Shown: positions 1-13,638, counted from the first letter of the stretch. The stretch is DNA of 64,000 bases from Diphasiastrum complanatum (GCA_029204225.1 CM055100.1:26426649-26490648), one strand, 5' to 3'. The notes: generated from the sequence alone by a model not told the origin. A program made the numbers and translations.

Positions 1-767
1 CCTTAAAAGGCACAACATCACACCTGAATTTTTTATTCCAAGAATTGGAGTAATAAAGGTGTAATGTATTATTACTATTTTTTACACTCACAAAAGCACA
101 TTACACTTTGTAAGGTACTCTTACTATTATCAAAAAGTACATTATCGTTATTTAAAAAAAACTTAAATCTTGAGCCTACTATTATTAGAAAGTCATAGGC
201 TAGTTTTACCAAAAAAAATAAGAAAAAAAAAATCAATCAGTTGTCACAGCAGGGGAAGGCCCCCTCGCCTTCCGCGACTGTGAGATTGGTTTCATATTTA
301 GAGAAAGACATTGTTTTTATATTTAAAAAACTTTTTTTTTTTCCAAAAAAAAAACAATTTTGAAGCTATTAAAAAATATTTTGCAATGCAACTTTAGAAA
401 CCAATCTAGCATAGACTTCACTAGGACAATGAAAAGCCAACTTCAAGTAAGATGCGGAGTTTGGAGGTCTTAGTGTAACATAACTCTTAGCACTCATAAG
501 AGTAAAGTAAAGGGTGGCGGACTGGCCAATGGGGACTCTGGAAGGGAGCTCTTAGCCTTGACCCCAAATCATCATTTTGAAGGGAGTGTTTTGATAGGTT
601 GCATAAGGATTTTGTTTTGATAGGTTGCATGTGCCCCACACCCACACCCTCATTGGCTACAAGTAATACGTACGCTTAGCCCACTTATTGCAGGACTTGT
701 ATACCTTAATTTAAGATGTTTATGCATTATATTTTATCCTGACTCCACGTGTTGACTCCTTCATGAC
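1..767. other. Non-coding AT-rich stretch
   Basis: No gene is visible. The stretch holds runs of A and T, a strong G+C hairpin at 244-283 (listed separately), and a 10-base inverted pair GATTGGTTTC (285-294) and GAAACCAATC (397-406). The sequence TTTTGATAGGTTGCAT appears twice near 589 and 614. It could be transposon debris, but no family is recognisable. Confidence 0.6.
244..283. repeat. Stem-loop with two stacked arms
   Basis: TCACAG (244-249) pairs with CTGTGA (278-283), and GGAAGGC (254-260) pairs with GCCTTCC (267-273). A 4x4 internal loop lies between the arms and the apical loop is CCCCTC. It is a G+C island inside very AT-rich DNA. Whether it is transcribed is unknown. Confidence 0.55.
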
Positions 768-1289
768 ATGTTCAAATATACCATTCACATGTCCGCCAAT
801 ATGCTCCGCCAGGGTTTCCTCTTCTTTGATCAGGTCATGAGTTTTTGCCAAATCAATGGATTGACAAAGTCTTTTGCTACATCAATGAAGAACAAAGCTT
901 ACAGTTACGAAAGAGAGATCAGCGTTGTCAAGAATTTCAGAAAAACATATTTTCTTCTCAAATTTGTAATGGTTTATTGCTCGCAGAGTCAGCGTGAATT
1001 CATAATTACAGGTCACTTTTTAGCAGAGACAGTTCAGACTTATCAATCATCACGTCTGCCTAAACAATGTGTTGAAGATCTCTGTCTAAGCCGGGATCAG
1101 GTCTCTAAGTTCAAAAATCCTACACAAGAAAGTTCGGCAAGAGAAAAGGAAGGTAAACACTATAATTTTCTGCTGAAGGCTGTCTCTTGCGAGATTGACA
1201 GAGCAGCCATTTGAGCATCCCACTTGTCTGCATTGAAGCAATAATTAAATGCCAGGCTAGTCATTCTCAGAGTCTAATTCCAGAGGTCA

Positions 1290-2865
1290 TTACTCTGAAC
1301 CAAGAGACAATAGAAACTCCCCCTCACAAACGACTTCACCGTCAACGTAAGCCTTTCCTTCCATTTTTGCGATTCCGAACCTCTTTTGTAATTTGACTAG
1401 ATCCATCCGCATAACTAGTGTATCCCCTGCTACCACAGGTTTCCTGAAACGTACTTTGTCAACTCCCGCGAAGAAAAAATTCTCTTTCGAACCTCCGACG
1501 TCGGGTTGCAGCATCAGAATACCTGCTACTTGAGCCATTGCCTGTATCAGAGAAACATAGCTCTATTAATATCTACGTTTCGCACAAATTTTTCCAACTG
1601 TCATGCATGCTAAAGAACAGTCGCTTCATTACACATCGAAGATACAAAATTTACTTAAGCTTTCCAATACTTCAAAAAGAACAAAGCGCATGCAGAGTTG
1701 CACGCAGACACGCAAAAGAATCAAAGATCTCAGGGATAAGGATCTTGTCTCTTTTCACAAGTAATGCCGCTATTCAAAAGTTGATCTAAGGCTGTCTGTT
1801 TAAGCTATATCAGAAAAATCATTGCGGAGTATCTCATGTAGCCTATTAACTTTTAACGAACATACTTCGTCAAGAGAAGGATACGAAAGTTGGTTAATGA
1901 AGCTCACTCGAACAGCGTACAAAATTTTGAAAACGCTAGATCGCTCGAGGAAGATCTAGCAATTACGTCCCTATAACGCACCTCTACCATCAGAACACCA
2001 GGCATGATTGGTCTTTCAGGAAAATGACCAGGAAAGAAGTTGTCATTGATTGTGACGTTTTTTATGCCAACAACAGATACACCGGGGTTGTACTCGATTA
2101 TTCGATCCACTAAAAGAAATGGGAATCTGCACACATCAAGAATACACAATAGCTAATGAAAAAATTATAAACATTCTGTGTTCTCCAAGCTCTAAGATCC
2201 ATGTTTCCAAACTGAAAAAAGCTAAACAATTAGTAGAATTTCTTCCTGATGACAGATCTCTTCAACTCAGCAATTGCAAGCAGGTTATACATTTATCTAA
2301 TATCAAACGATAGAAAAAATCATGCGAGAAAGCACTCCACCTATGTGGTAATATATCTCGAATCTGATTGATATCAAGTACCGTAGGATACGATGGCATA
2401 CCTGCAAACGCCGTACTAACTGTTATTATCGTGACTACTCTCATGGCTAGTATTAGAATCATATGTTTGCTCTTAGGTGTTAAAATACCGTATCGTTAAG
2501 GAATTCTTATAAAAAACATTCTAGTATCTACTATCTAAAGCAGCCTGTAATTATACCAGAAACTCACGTTTTTCAATAGGAGTTGCTTTTGTTGACGAAG
2601 CCTCGGGAAGATCCTCAATAGCAGTAGAAACCCCAGTCTGTAAGGAGGATCGGCGAATGCTAACCCCAGATCTAGTGCACTCTTTTACAGTCTCAAAGGA
2701 TCTGCTCCTGCCGATCGATGGGAACAGAATCCCGCCCGTGGCACAAACTACGATATCGCGCGTCGACACAACAGCCGCAGAGGTTTGCGAGATGGATTGA
2801 TTGGCAGATGCGGAACGAAGAAAAGGCAAAGAGCAAGGTGGTATGGCCATTGCTAGCGCGGCCAT
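1290..2865 (-). CDS. FabZ: Plastid 3-hydroxyacyl-ACP dehydratase FabZ
   Basis: This enzyme dehydrates 3-hydroxyacyl-ACP to trans-2-enoyl-ACP in the plastid type II fatty acid synthase cycle. Four exons on the minus strand give one frame of 251 residues: 2568-2865, 2341-2401, 1982-2126 and 1290-1541. All three introns have GT/AG ends and the codons split across junctions restore conserved residues. Residues 1 to about 100 are rich in Ser, Ala and Arg and look like a chloroplast transit peptide. The hot-dog domain follows: [20 protein letters not shown] spans the exon 2/3 junction, then the catalytic His in [12 protein letters not shown], and the catalytic Glu in MVEAMAQ, which is rebuilt only by splicing exon 3 to exon 4. 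The C-terminus [14 protein letters not shown] is typical of plants. I chose the ATG at 2865 because the in-frame extension upstream begins with GTG. The gene appears complete and intact. Confidence 0.95.
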
Positions 2866-2978
2866 GGATGCATGCAGCAACAACACAAACACAAATTTGG
2901 CTCTCTTGTAACAAAAACTTAAAAGAAAAGAGAGCGCAAGCGAGAGAAAGAAAGAACGAGATCACACATACATCATAA

Positions 2979-3044
2979 TACTCATATATATATATATATA
3001 TTACTATCTAATACTCATATGAGTATATATATATATATAATATT
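2979..3044. repeat. AT microsatellite with central palindrome
   Basis: Two (TA)n runs flank ATACTCATATGAGTAT, a perfect 16-base palindrome at about 3012-3027. The block lies roughly 120 bases upstream of the FabZ start codon, so it may be in that gene's promoter or 5' UTR region. Confidence 0.6.
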
Positions 3045-3059
3045 AGGTAGTAGGTATTT

Positions 3060-4662
<1,603 letters not shown>

Positions 4663-4675
4663 TGGTATTAGAGCC
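4663..4675 (+). other. Copia primer-binding site, one mismatch
   Basis: TGGTATTAGAGCC differs at one base from the plant Copia initiator-Met tRNA primer site TGGTATCAGAGCC. It directly follows a CA dinucleotide, as expected at an LTR end. Confidence 0.55.
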
Positions 4676-5628
4676 ACAATGATTTTTTGAGCTTGTATAT
4701 TAAAGTCACATGAACTCCATATTGAGGTGAGATTGTCCCTCATAGGAGGAGAAAGCGGTTTTTGGTGGCTTAGTGGAAAAAACCATTTTTTTGGATTTTT
4801 GTAGGTTTGGAGGCATAGAAGCGATTAGTAGAGAGTACAAAATCATTCCCAATAACATTAAAAAAAAGTCAAAGTAGGACCAAACACACTCTAAATCCAT
4901 GAAGTGTTGACAAAATTGAGAGCTTTTGCATCTTTTGGTAGATTTTGACAAATTTTAGACTTTCAAAGGTTGAAAAACTGAAGATGGCAAACCTACAGAG
5001 TGAAACAGCCCAAAAATAAATAAATTTGACATGTTTTGCTTGGCATGCCTGCGTGGGATCTTTGGAGGCTACAAATATTTTTTTCCTATTCCACTTAGCA
5101 TGTCACTATGCTATCTTTGAATCATAGAAGGAAGAGGTGCTAGAGATTGTCACGACACCTATCAAGAGACATTGAGAGGATTAGTAGTAGCACATAGTGG
5201 AGACAACTAATGTGAGTTCCAAAGTTTTCTCACATTGAGGTCCTCACAAGCAACATGTTTGTTTACACTTGATTGAAATCCTTTGGAATTTTTTCATCTA
5301 GTTAGTATCTTCTTGTAGCTAGAGACAAAATTTAGTTAATATAACATGGCACGCTAGGTGCAACATAATCGGTGAATCATGGATAGAATGAAACTCACAA
5401 AACTTGCAAAATAATTACTCTTAGATTGTCAAAACTCTAGTGACAGTTGATCAGTGGAACACACATTTCATAAAATGCAACCCGGATCATGCAAGGGTGG
5501 TCATACAAAAGGGTGAAGTATGTATGTAGCCTTTCTAGAGAGAGGAAAAAAATACAATGCATGCATAAGCTCTTTGCTATTTTGAAAATCAATGTTGGTG
5601 TTTGAGTTGATTGGTTTTGTGCAAATCT
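4676..5628. other. Unassigned retrotransposon interior
   Basis: No ORF with a recognisable domain is seen. It probably belongs to the decayed Copia element whose primer site is at 4663. It ends where element A begins. Confidence 0.35.
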
Positions 5629-5802
5629 TGTGCAAAAAGTACAAAAAGGACCAAGAGTGGATCCTAATCTGATCCTCAAGAGGGATTGGTTGTCAGATTA
5701 CTTGATCTATCAATCTACTTTAGATTAAGATCAATCTAGATCAATTCTAGACACAAAATCCTAACAAGAACAATCATTAATTGAAGGTAAGTGTACTTTC
5801 TG

Positions 5803-5820
5803 GTTTCACACGTGTGAAAC
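5803..5820. promoter_or_regulatory. 18-base perfect palindrome in LTR
   Basis: GTTTCACACGTGTGAAAC is a perfect palindrome with a CACGTG (G-box) core. The same position in the other LTRs of this family carries the same or a closely related motif, for example at 7534-7551 and 40100-40115. Related CACACGTG or CACATGTG cores recur elsewhere in each LTR. It is a plausible binding site for bHLH or bZIP factors, but this is inference. Confidence 0.5.
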
Positions 5821-6597
5821 ACTGTCTGAGTATGGACTCCAACCTGAAAATCAAGTACACATTGATAGAACCTCAAAACAATCAAAACAAATGTAGACAA
5901 ATGGAGAGAATCACTCAAAATTACTTCCAAAACCAAGATTGGTGTCTCACATTGATTATGGCCAAATGTGGTTCTATATATACAATAAGTGGGATCTCGT
6001 GGTACTGATCATCCCTTTGATCCCACATGTGTGAAGGTGCTTTGTCATATAATGATTCACCATGCAAAACTGACACTTGGACAAAACCTTCTATTTTGAG
6101 CACTTTTGGTCCATTTTCCTTCTATATGGAGATCTACTTGAAAATCTTCTAGAAGTCAAAATTCGTCTACTTCTGCTTATTCCACACATGTGCGTTGTCC
6201 TCTACACATGGGATGTGACACCTAACCAAAGGATGTGGCTCATGCAAGCAATAGATTGATGCCATGTGTCATATGTCTAGAAAACTAGTTTTTGGCCTTT
6301 TTAGCCACTAGAACTTGAATTAAATCATATGTACAACCTATATGATTATGGTACATGGCAAGTACACTATTTTCACACGTGGGAACAGGCTCCACACATG
6401 TGTGTTTATCTATATACAAGATTTTTGGCCTCTACCAAGCTTATTTTTGCATTTTTCACACTCCTCAAAAATCTAGCTTGGTAAATCTAGCTTGATGGAA
6501 AACATGATGATCTTGAACTGGACTCCATGGGCTAAATTGTTCTTTGTTGGTTCAAAAGGTGTGAAGATCAGCCAATGAGCTTGCTGTTGATCTGAAA

Positions 6598-6873
6598 TCA
6601 CCATATCCATGATAGTGCTTCTTTGATGTTGACATCTTTGATGAGCTTGAGAGCTTTGCACCATCCTAGCACCTCCAAAATTGATTCCTTCCAATTTTCA
6701 TGTAGATGCTTGACCTTGAGGCTTGCTCCTTCACATGAGATATGCTCCTCTTTCCCTTGAAATGTGAGCCACATGGGTTCAACCATGTTTCTTGAGTTTC
6801 TTTTTGGAATCACAACTTGAGAAGGTCTCTCCTCCTCAATCGTTGGCACACTTGAAGCTTGACTCTTGAACAA
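6598..6873 (-). pseudogene. C-terminal remnant of the B-family protein
   Basis: A 91-residue frame matches the C-terminal part of element B's protein: the region EEERPSQVVIPKRNSRN is shared with B near 22720-22760, and the frame ends VNIKEALSWIW. The upstream module and CCHC part are missing because of the internal deletion. It shows where the family protein ends, about 140 bases before the 3' LTR. Its function is unknown. Confidence 0.5.
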
Positions 6874-7708
6874 ATCTAGAGTGATGGTACAATGGATTTC
6901 AACCTCTCACCTTGCATATCACTCCTTAATCTATGATTTTTAGCAAAATCTCTCTTAACTTCAACATACACTCAAAAAATCAGAGAAAATCATTTAATGC
7001 TCCTAATTCAAGCTTCAATTTTGATTTTTTGGCTGATCTAATCCAAGAACTAATCAAGGGATTAGATTCTCTATAGAAAATGCTTGATTTTGCACTAAAA
7101 ATCTCTCAAATTGGGTGTGAGTCAAATTGTACAAATTTTTGAATTTTCTTAGCCAAAACCGGAGCTGTACGGCCTCACATGTGTGAAAAGAGTTCCTACA
7201 GCCCACAACAAGATCTGGACTAAAAATTTTGAGGATGGCTATCAAATCCAACTCGCTACACAAAATTTGACTAGTTTCCAAAAAACTGCTAATTTTGGCT
7301 TTGATTTGGATTAATCCTATCAATTTCAACAAAAACTCTTGTACTTGGCTCTGATACCATGTGCAAAAAGTACAAAAAGGACCAAGAGTAGATCCTAATT
7401 TGATCCTCAAGAGAGATTGGTTGTCAGATTACTTGATCTATCAATCTACTTGAGATTAAGATCAATCTAGATCAATTCTAGACACAATATCCTAACAAGA
7501 ACAATCATTAATTGAAGGTAAGTGTACTTTCTGGTTTCACACGTGTGAAACATTGTCTGAGTACGGACTCCAACCTGAAAATCAAGTACACATTGATAGA
7601 ACCTCAAAACAATCAAAACAAATGTAGACAAATGGAGAGAATCACTCAAAATTGCTTCCAAAACCAAGATTGGTGTCTCACATTGATTATGGCCAAATGT
7701 GGCTCTAT

Positions 7709-8151
<443 letters not shown>

Positions 8152-8339
8152 ATTGATCTCAAAAAAGTACTCTTCCTCCGACGGTTTTTGGATGAATTTG
8201 TAGGATGATATCTTCCTCTAGCAGACTCTTTTTCTAGCCTTGAATGCTTCAGACGCTTGCTTCTAATTTGCTGAAGGATTTCATCACACATTTTTCACTG
8301 CTCTTTTTTCAGCAATAGCCTTATTATCAAAGCAGAAAC

Positions 8340-8882
8340 TAAGCATCAATTGGTCAGATTCTTTATAGGATGTCGTTCACATTTTGGGTCTAAAATGAGT
8401 TTTGGCCTCTTATTAACTAAAATGTAAACCCTAAACCCTAAAACTCTTTATAGGGTTTACATTTTGGAGGGAAAGCCAAGTGGCCAAATAGGGTTTTGAA
8501 ACTCTATAAAAGGATGTAACTCGTGGAGAGACACATCTTCTCTCTTCTCTCTCTCATTTCATCATTATACATGGTTCTCTTTGGGTTCTACTACTCATTG
8601 GTGCACTATCTTGGTGTTATCTTGCAATCTTGTGTGTAGAATGCTCATTTATTGCTATTTTCGGTTCCACACGTGTGAAATATAGTAGGGTACTGTAATT
8701 GTACGGACAGCAAACATATTTTATGTTTTGGTTCATGTTTGGTCAATATCTCTTAGAGTTTGCATCTCATTTTGTATGTAGATGCTGATTTTTCTACATT
8801 GGCAGGATTGTTGGTTTGCTCCTTATTGTAACCAAAGATCAAGGACATGGATTGGATCTTGAATGATTTGAAATCCTTCACA
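8340..8882 (+). mobile_element. 5' LTR of Copia element D (left end uncertain)
   Basis: The sequence ends CTTCACA directly before the primer site TGGTATCAGAGC at 8883. A TATA box CTATAAAAGG lies near 8503. Upstream of it, a 15-base inverted repeat (8419-8433 with 8451-8465) encloses two telomere-like AAACCCTA units. CACACGTGTG occurs at 8668-8677. The left boundary is not defined because the start of the 3' LTR (TGTGAAAATTGTC at 11047) has no clear match here. Confidence 0.55.
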
Positions 8883-8894
8883 TGGTATCAGAGC
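8883..8894 (+). other. Copia primer-binding site
   Basis: TGGTATCAGAGC is an exact plant Copia initiator-Met tRNA primer site. It follows the CA end of the LTR directly. Confidence 0.85.
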
Positions 8895-9242
8895 TCTTGT
8901 GTTTCAGGTTATGAAAGGATCAGCCATCTTTAGCAAGGATTTGGAGGAGTTACCAATGCTAGAGCATGCTAGATTGATTTCTACTCAAAAATCAGCATTT
9001 TTGCATGTTGATCTTTTGTAGGTCAAAACTCAATATAGGGTTATATACTTGATCAATTCCAATTTCACACTTGGTTTACTGGAATTAGATGATTGTTGGT
9101 GCATTATGAAGGTCTCATTGGAGTCTACAAAAAGATATATCAAGTTTCTAGAAATTGCATGTAGAATTTGAGATATTCAATTTTTTGTGACTTTGTCAAA
9201 ACCCTAATTTTGATTGGATCTCTAGTTTGTGAGGTTACTGAA

Positions 9243-10975
9243 CTTCATTTGAGTATGGTGCGTTGTTGGCTATAGTGAGGTAAAGAAGGATTACAAAGTT
9301 TACATTCCTTCAACAAGGAAAGTGGTCATTGGAAGAGATGTCATTTTTATGAAGGAAACTTTCCAAAAGTTTCTTCAAGTGGTGGTGTGGACATTGGATC
9401 TAACATTCTTGATGTTGATAGTGATATTGATGATATTTTGGATATTGATGTTGAAGGGCCTACTTCAAATCAAATGCCCAAGAGGACATCAAGGCAAAGG
9501 CAACAAACTTTGAGGCTTAGTTATGATGAAAAAGGTAAGCAAATTGTTGGTGATGCAAACTATGCTTTCCTAACCTCTTTTGATAAACCTACATGTGTAG
9601 ATGAAGCAAGGCAAAAAGAGGAGTGGTGGATCCAAGCAATGGATATTGAGTATCAAGCTCATATGAAGAATGAGACATGGACATTGGTGGAACTTCCAAA
9701 GGATAGGAAGGCTACTGGATGTAAATGGATCTTAAAAGTGAAGACAAACCAATTTGGATCAATCAACAAGTACAAGGCAAGGTTGGTGGCAAAAGGATAA
9801 GCACAAGAACATGGTATTGACTATGAGGAGACCTTTGGACCCGTGGCAAAGATGGTAAGCATTCGAGTCATGATATCTCTTGAAGCACTTTTTGGATGGG
9901 ATCTATGGCAATTGGACTTTACAAATGCATTCTTGAATGAGGATATTGAAGAGGAGGTGTTTATGGAACAACTCGAGGGCTACATTTCACATGGCAAGCC
10001 AAATCATATTTGTTTTCTACAAAAGAGTTTGTATGGTCTCAAGAAAGCACCAAGGAGTTGGTATACTAAGCTTAACTCTTCCTTACTTTCTCAAAATTTC
10101 ATGATGAGTGAGTATGATCAGTCACTTTACTATAGATTTGTTGATGATATCAAGTTTGCAGTCAAAAAGGAGTTTGAGGTGCATGATCTTGGTCTTTTAC
10201 ATTATATCTTGGGAATAGAGGTATTTAGAACTTCTCAATTTACATTCATATGTCAAAGGAAGTATGCTAATGCTATTCTATAAAGAATTCATATGGTAGA
10301 TGCTGAATCTTGTGATACACCAATGAAGTCAAATGTAAAGCTAACTATAAGAGGTAATGAAAGATCCTTCGAGGACATTACTCTCCATAGGAATATAGTT
10401 GGTTCACTCATATATCTAACCATCACAAGATCTAATCTTAGCTATTGTGTTGGTATATTAAGCCAATTTATGCAAAATCCTAGTGTGGAGCATTGGAAGC
10501 TAGGCAAGACTCGGTATTGAGATATATCTCGGGAACAAGTGATTTTGGCATTGTTTATGGAGGATCATCACCTAACTTGTTTGGATTTTTAGATTAGGAC
10601 TTTGTTGGAGATCAAATGGATAGAAAATCCATAGGTGATGGAGCTATCTCTTGGATGTCAAAGAAACAAGCTACTATCTCATTGTCATCTAGTGAGGCCG
10701 AGTACAGAGCTCTTACATCTTGTACAAAGGAGATGTTATGGATCAAGAGGATGGTGAAAGATCTTAACTTGCTGGATTTTTCAGAGAGTACAATCATCTT
10801 TTGTGAAAACATTTCAGCCCAAAGGTTGGCAAACAATCCTATCTTTCATGCAAGGAGCAAGCACATTGAGGTGGCATATGTGAGAGAACAAGTCATGGCA
10901 AAGGAAGTGGAGCTTCAACATGTTTCTTCAAGATAATGTGTGGCTGATATCTTCTCCAAAGCATTGGGAAAAGAC
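9243..10975 (+). pseudogene. Copia element D pol remnant (IN tail, RT, RNase H)
   Basis: Several frames on the plus strand read as Ty1/copia pol. The integrase tail is GYSEVKKDYKVYIPSTRKVV near 9264. Reverse transcriptase runs from about 9590, with GCKWILKVK, KYKARLVAKG, ETFGPVAKM and LWQLDFTNAFLNEDIEEEVF. A stop codon at 9798 replaces the Phe of the usual KGFAQ. The YVDD region is damaged: VDDI is followed at once by a sequence that normally lies well downstream, so an internal deletion removed part of the palm. RNase H follows from about 10616 with SLSSSEAEYRAL. Gag, protease and most of integrase are missing between the primer site and 9243. It is not functional. Confidence 0.9.
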
Positions 10976-11046
10976 TTCTTTATGAAGCATAGAACATCAC
11001 TTGGTGTACTATCCAAATCTATGCTAAAACTAGTCGAAGAGAGAGT

Positions 11047-11800
11047 GTGAAAATTGTCAACTTTCGACATTTTATTTGGCAATTTTGAGGCCAACTTGAG
11101 ATCTCAACTTAGAGATAGTTTCATATTTGTCAATAATGGCCTAAATAGAGTTTTTACTATTATTGGCAAGTAGATAAGTGGATGAGGTCGAGTTTGGAGC
11201 CATTCTAATTGGCTAATTTTGGTACATTGCATTTAGACTAGTATTTTTAGGTTTTTGGTTAAGTACCTAGAAGTTGCCATTTTAAGGAATACTTAGGGAA
11301 AGTGGCTAAATGACATTGTGACTATTATAAATAGTTGTACCTATGTGGAGAATAGATCATTGTATTCTCTTATGCTATAAAAAATTCATCTTTGTTGATT
11401 TTATGTCCATGTCTTGTGAATTTCTCATGATATCTTGAGTTTCTACATGTGTAATGTTGATTTTCTTGTTGATCTAGCTTTCACACGTGTGCTAGAGTAC
11501 TGTACTATAGTGTTGCTAGACAAGGACTGTACTAAGTCAGATCTAAGTGGTTTTGATCAGATCTTGAATTCTTGCATGCATAAAGTAGTGACTTCTATGT
11601 TGTTGATGAATCTAGATGTGTAAGAAAACTTGGCTAAAGATCATTGATGAACTAAATGTGTTTTGATCTCTCATTTTTCACATGTATGACTTCTCAATAA
11701 TACTCTATAGTACTGGCAAAGAAAAAACTTTTTTGCATCTCAACTTTTTAGAAAAGCAACTAAACATTTGGTCGATTTGATCGTGAGTGTGACCCACCAG
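11047..11800 (+). mobile_element. 3' LTR of Copia element D (right end uncertain)
   Basis: A polypurine stretch GAAGAGAGAG precedes TGTGAAAATTGTC at 11047. A TATA-like TATAAATAG lies near 11327 and CACACGTGTG at 11482-11491. The right boundary could not be set by eye. The start sequence resembles the LTR start of the element at 54.4-57 kb, which reads TGTGAAAAATTGTC on the minus strand. Confidence 0.6.
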
Positions 11801-12665
11801 TAAACATCCTATCTTGATTTTTTTTGAATTTTTTTAATGCAACCAACATGGACAAATATGCCAACACTATTTGATTTTTATTTTCTATGGTAGTATTCTC
11901 AAGTTGCAACTAGAGAATCTCAAGAAGACTATTGCCAAATTCAACTATTATTTTGTGGATTATGGTAATGGTCAAGTTTGGATCATTTCAAACATTGGAA
12001 TAATTGAAATACACTTTAGAATGCAAAGTGTCATTGAATATAAGAGCTCCAACCAAATGAACTTGGCTAAAATCCACTTCGTTTAGATTTTTGGCACCCT
12101 TACAAAATGTGGCAGTAGCGTTTTCTTTTGGTCCACATCCCATCGATTACAAGACCCAAATATTTTTGAGAAAACTCCAAACACTTTTTTTTTTTGTTTG
12201 GCAAGCTTTTGTCTTTCTGTTTTTTGTAACTTTGTGTGAATTTGAAGTGACTTTGTAATGTTGTCTAAAAAATCACACACAAAAACGATTTAGTAAGTGA
12301 GAGTAAAAGAAATTCAAACTGGGTGGTTGAAAAAAAATGACAAAATTTAGTATATGTTTTTCCTGAGGAATTTTTGCTTGTTCTCTGAGCACTTTCAATT
12401 GCTCGCATGTGGTACAAACAGACATTTTAATTTTTTTCAAAATTTTTACCAAACCAAAATCTCTCTTCCACAGTTTAACAAAATATAAATAACTTAGATG
12501 TTGAACATTCTTCGATATTACAAAGTCTTTGTATATCATGAATATTTCCAATTTCATGAAATTGTCTAGAAGGTGAAAATATAGAGAATTCAAAAGTTTT
12601 TCAACATGCACATCTATAAAATTCGTCAACCACTTGCAGTTAAGGATCCCAGAGAAACAGTCCAA
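11801..12665. other. Unassigned AT-rich stretch
   Basis: No gene is recognised. A minus-strand frame around 12290-12590 contains VCTTCEQLKVLREQA, with two cysteines spaced like a zinc site, but it matches no family I can name. It is probably an old transposon. Confidence 0.4.
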
Positions 12666-12815
12666 CCTTGAACAGCCTTGAACAGAACCTTGAAGACTAG
12701 GATCCTTTTTTAATCTCATGTGTATACGAGCAAGTCTCGAACTTGAACAGCCTTGAACAGAACCTTGAAGACTAGGATCCTTTTTTAATCTCGTGTACAC
12801 ATGAGCAAGTCTCGA
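12666..12815. repeat. 75-base direct duplication
   Basis: Two near-identical adjacent units, at about 12666-12740 and 12741-12815, each contain GAACAGAACCTTGAAGACTA and a tail near GAGCAAGTCTCGAA. They differ at only a few bases, so the duplication is young compared with the surrounding sequence. Confidence 0.85.
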
Positions 12816-12949
12816 ATTTCAAATTGCATGGACAGCCTTAAAAGTCTTGTGACAAAATTTAGTTGTTTCTAAAAAGTAAGTGAAACCTTTCCTATCAAGC
12901 CTTACAAATGAACAAAGATTATAATTTTGATTATTTTTTTGTCTTTGAA

Positions 12950-13638
12950 AAAGGGCTCGAGCAAATTTGCTTAATTTCAAAAGAGATTCATTTTTGCAAA
13001 CAAGAGGAAATACAACAAACTAAGTTTCTAACTCTATGGTTTTCACGAGGTTTGAACTATTGTTTTTGACGTAAGGTCATTTCTCGACTTGATTGTAAAT
13101 CTCTTCGAAATTTCTCTTTCCTTTTGGAATCTGCTTTGTATAAGGAACTTGGGACATTGGCACCTATAGGTGCTAGTAATAAATCCATATTTGATAAAAG
13201 TGTGGGTTGATTCTTTGCCACTTTATTATCTTGGTTTTCAGTAGAAGGCTCTGAGCTTTTAGAAATCTCTGCTACATTCAAAAATATAAATCTTTTGGAC
13301 TTCACAACATTGAACGGAACGGGCCTTCATGCTTGCCTTGACTTCTTCAAAGAAAGACTTCCATGTCGTGGGATAGTGGACTGACTAGAATCAGTAACTA
13401 AGTGCTTACTTGATTTAGAACCACTACGAATCTCTGGTGAAGGAGAGTAATACACTACTCGAGGATTTACGAGACACAACGACAAGGATGAAGTTGTACA
13501 AAATTCAGTAGCTTGTGTCAAGAACTTGGAGTCATCTCGTGGTACACACTTGTAACGTTGATGTTAGATGATGAACTCGTAGAAACTCCATCGCGATAAG
13601 TTACAGTGGGAGAAACTAAAGAAGATGAGCTTTCCATT
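12950..13638 (-). pseudogene. Decayed serine-rich ORF, unassigned
   Basis: On the minus strand a possible start MESSSSLVSPTVTYRDGVS (from 13638) continues after a frame change as a Ser/Lys-rich sequence (about 13521-13327) and then a second open stretch ending KEKFRRDLQSSREMTLRQKQ (about 13305-13057). At least one frameshift and one stop separate the parts. I recognise no domain. It may be a transposon ORF or an old host exon. Confidence 0.25.

Larger units (their letters stand above)
5629..7708 (-). mobile_element. Element A: deletion derivative of the B family
   Basis: This is a minus-strand non-autonomous LTR element. The left (3') LTR is 5629-6460 and runs TGTG...CACA. The interior is only 6461-7359. 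The right LTR starts at 7360 and breaks off at about 7708, where the match to the other copies stops. The primer site GCTCTGATACCA (reverse complement of TGGTATCAGAGC) at 7348-7359 abuts the right LTR and gives the orientation. A polypurine stretch (TTTTTGAGGAG on the minus strand) lies at 6461-6472. The interior matches only the two ends of element B's interior (about 22060-22290 with 22660-22790, and about 25000-25492), so the middle has been deleted. Confidence 0.85.

Noticed and set aside
768-1214. 148-codon plus-strand frame just downstream of FabZ
   Set aside because: It has no recognisable domain, overlaps the probable 3' flank of FabZ on the other strand, and its composition is not convincing. 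A single open frame of this length in AT-rich plant DNA is weak evidence.
2866-2892. N-terminal extension of FabZ to 2892
   Set aside because: The extension begins with GTG, not ATG. The ATG at 2865 gives a normal transit peptide.
5736-6008. Pairs of about 66- and 75-codon frames repeated in every A/B/C LTR
   Set aside because: They recur at the same place in each LTR on opposite strands and differ only as the LTR differs. They are open by chance in the repeat, not genes.
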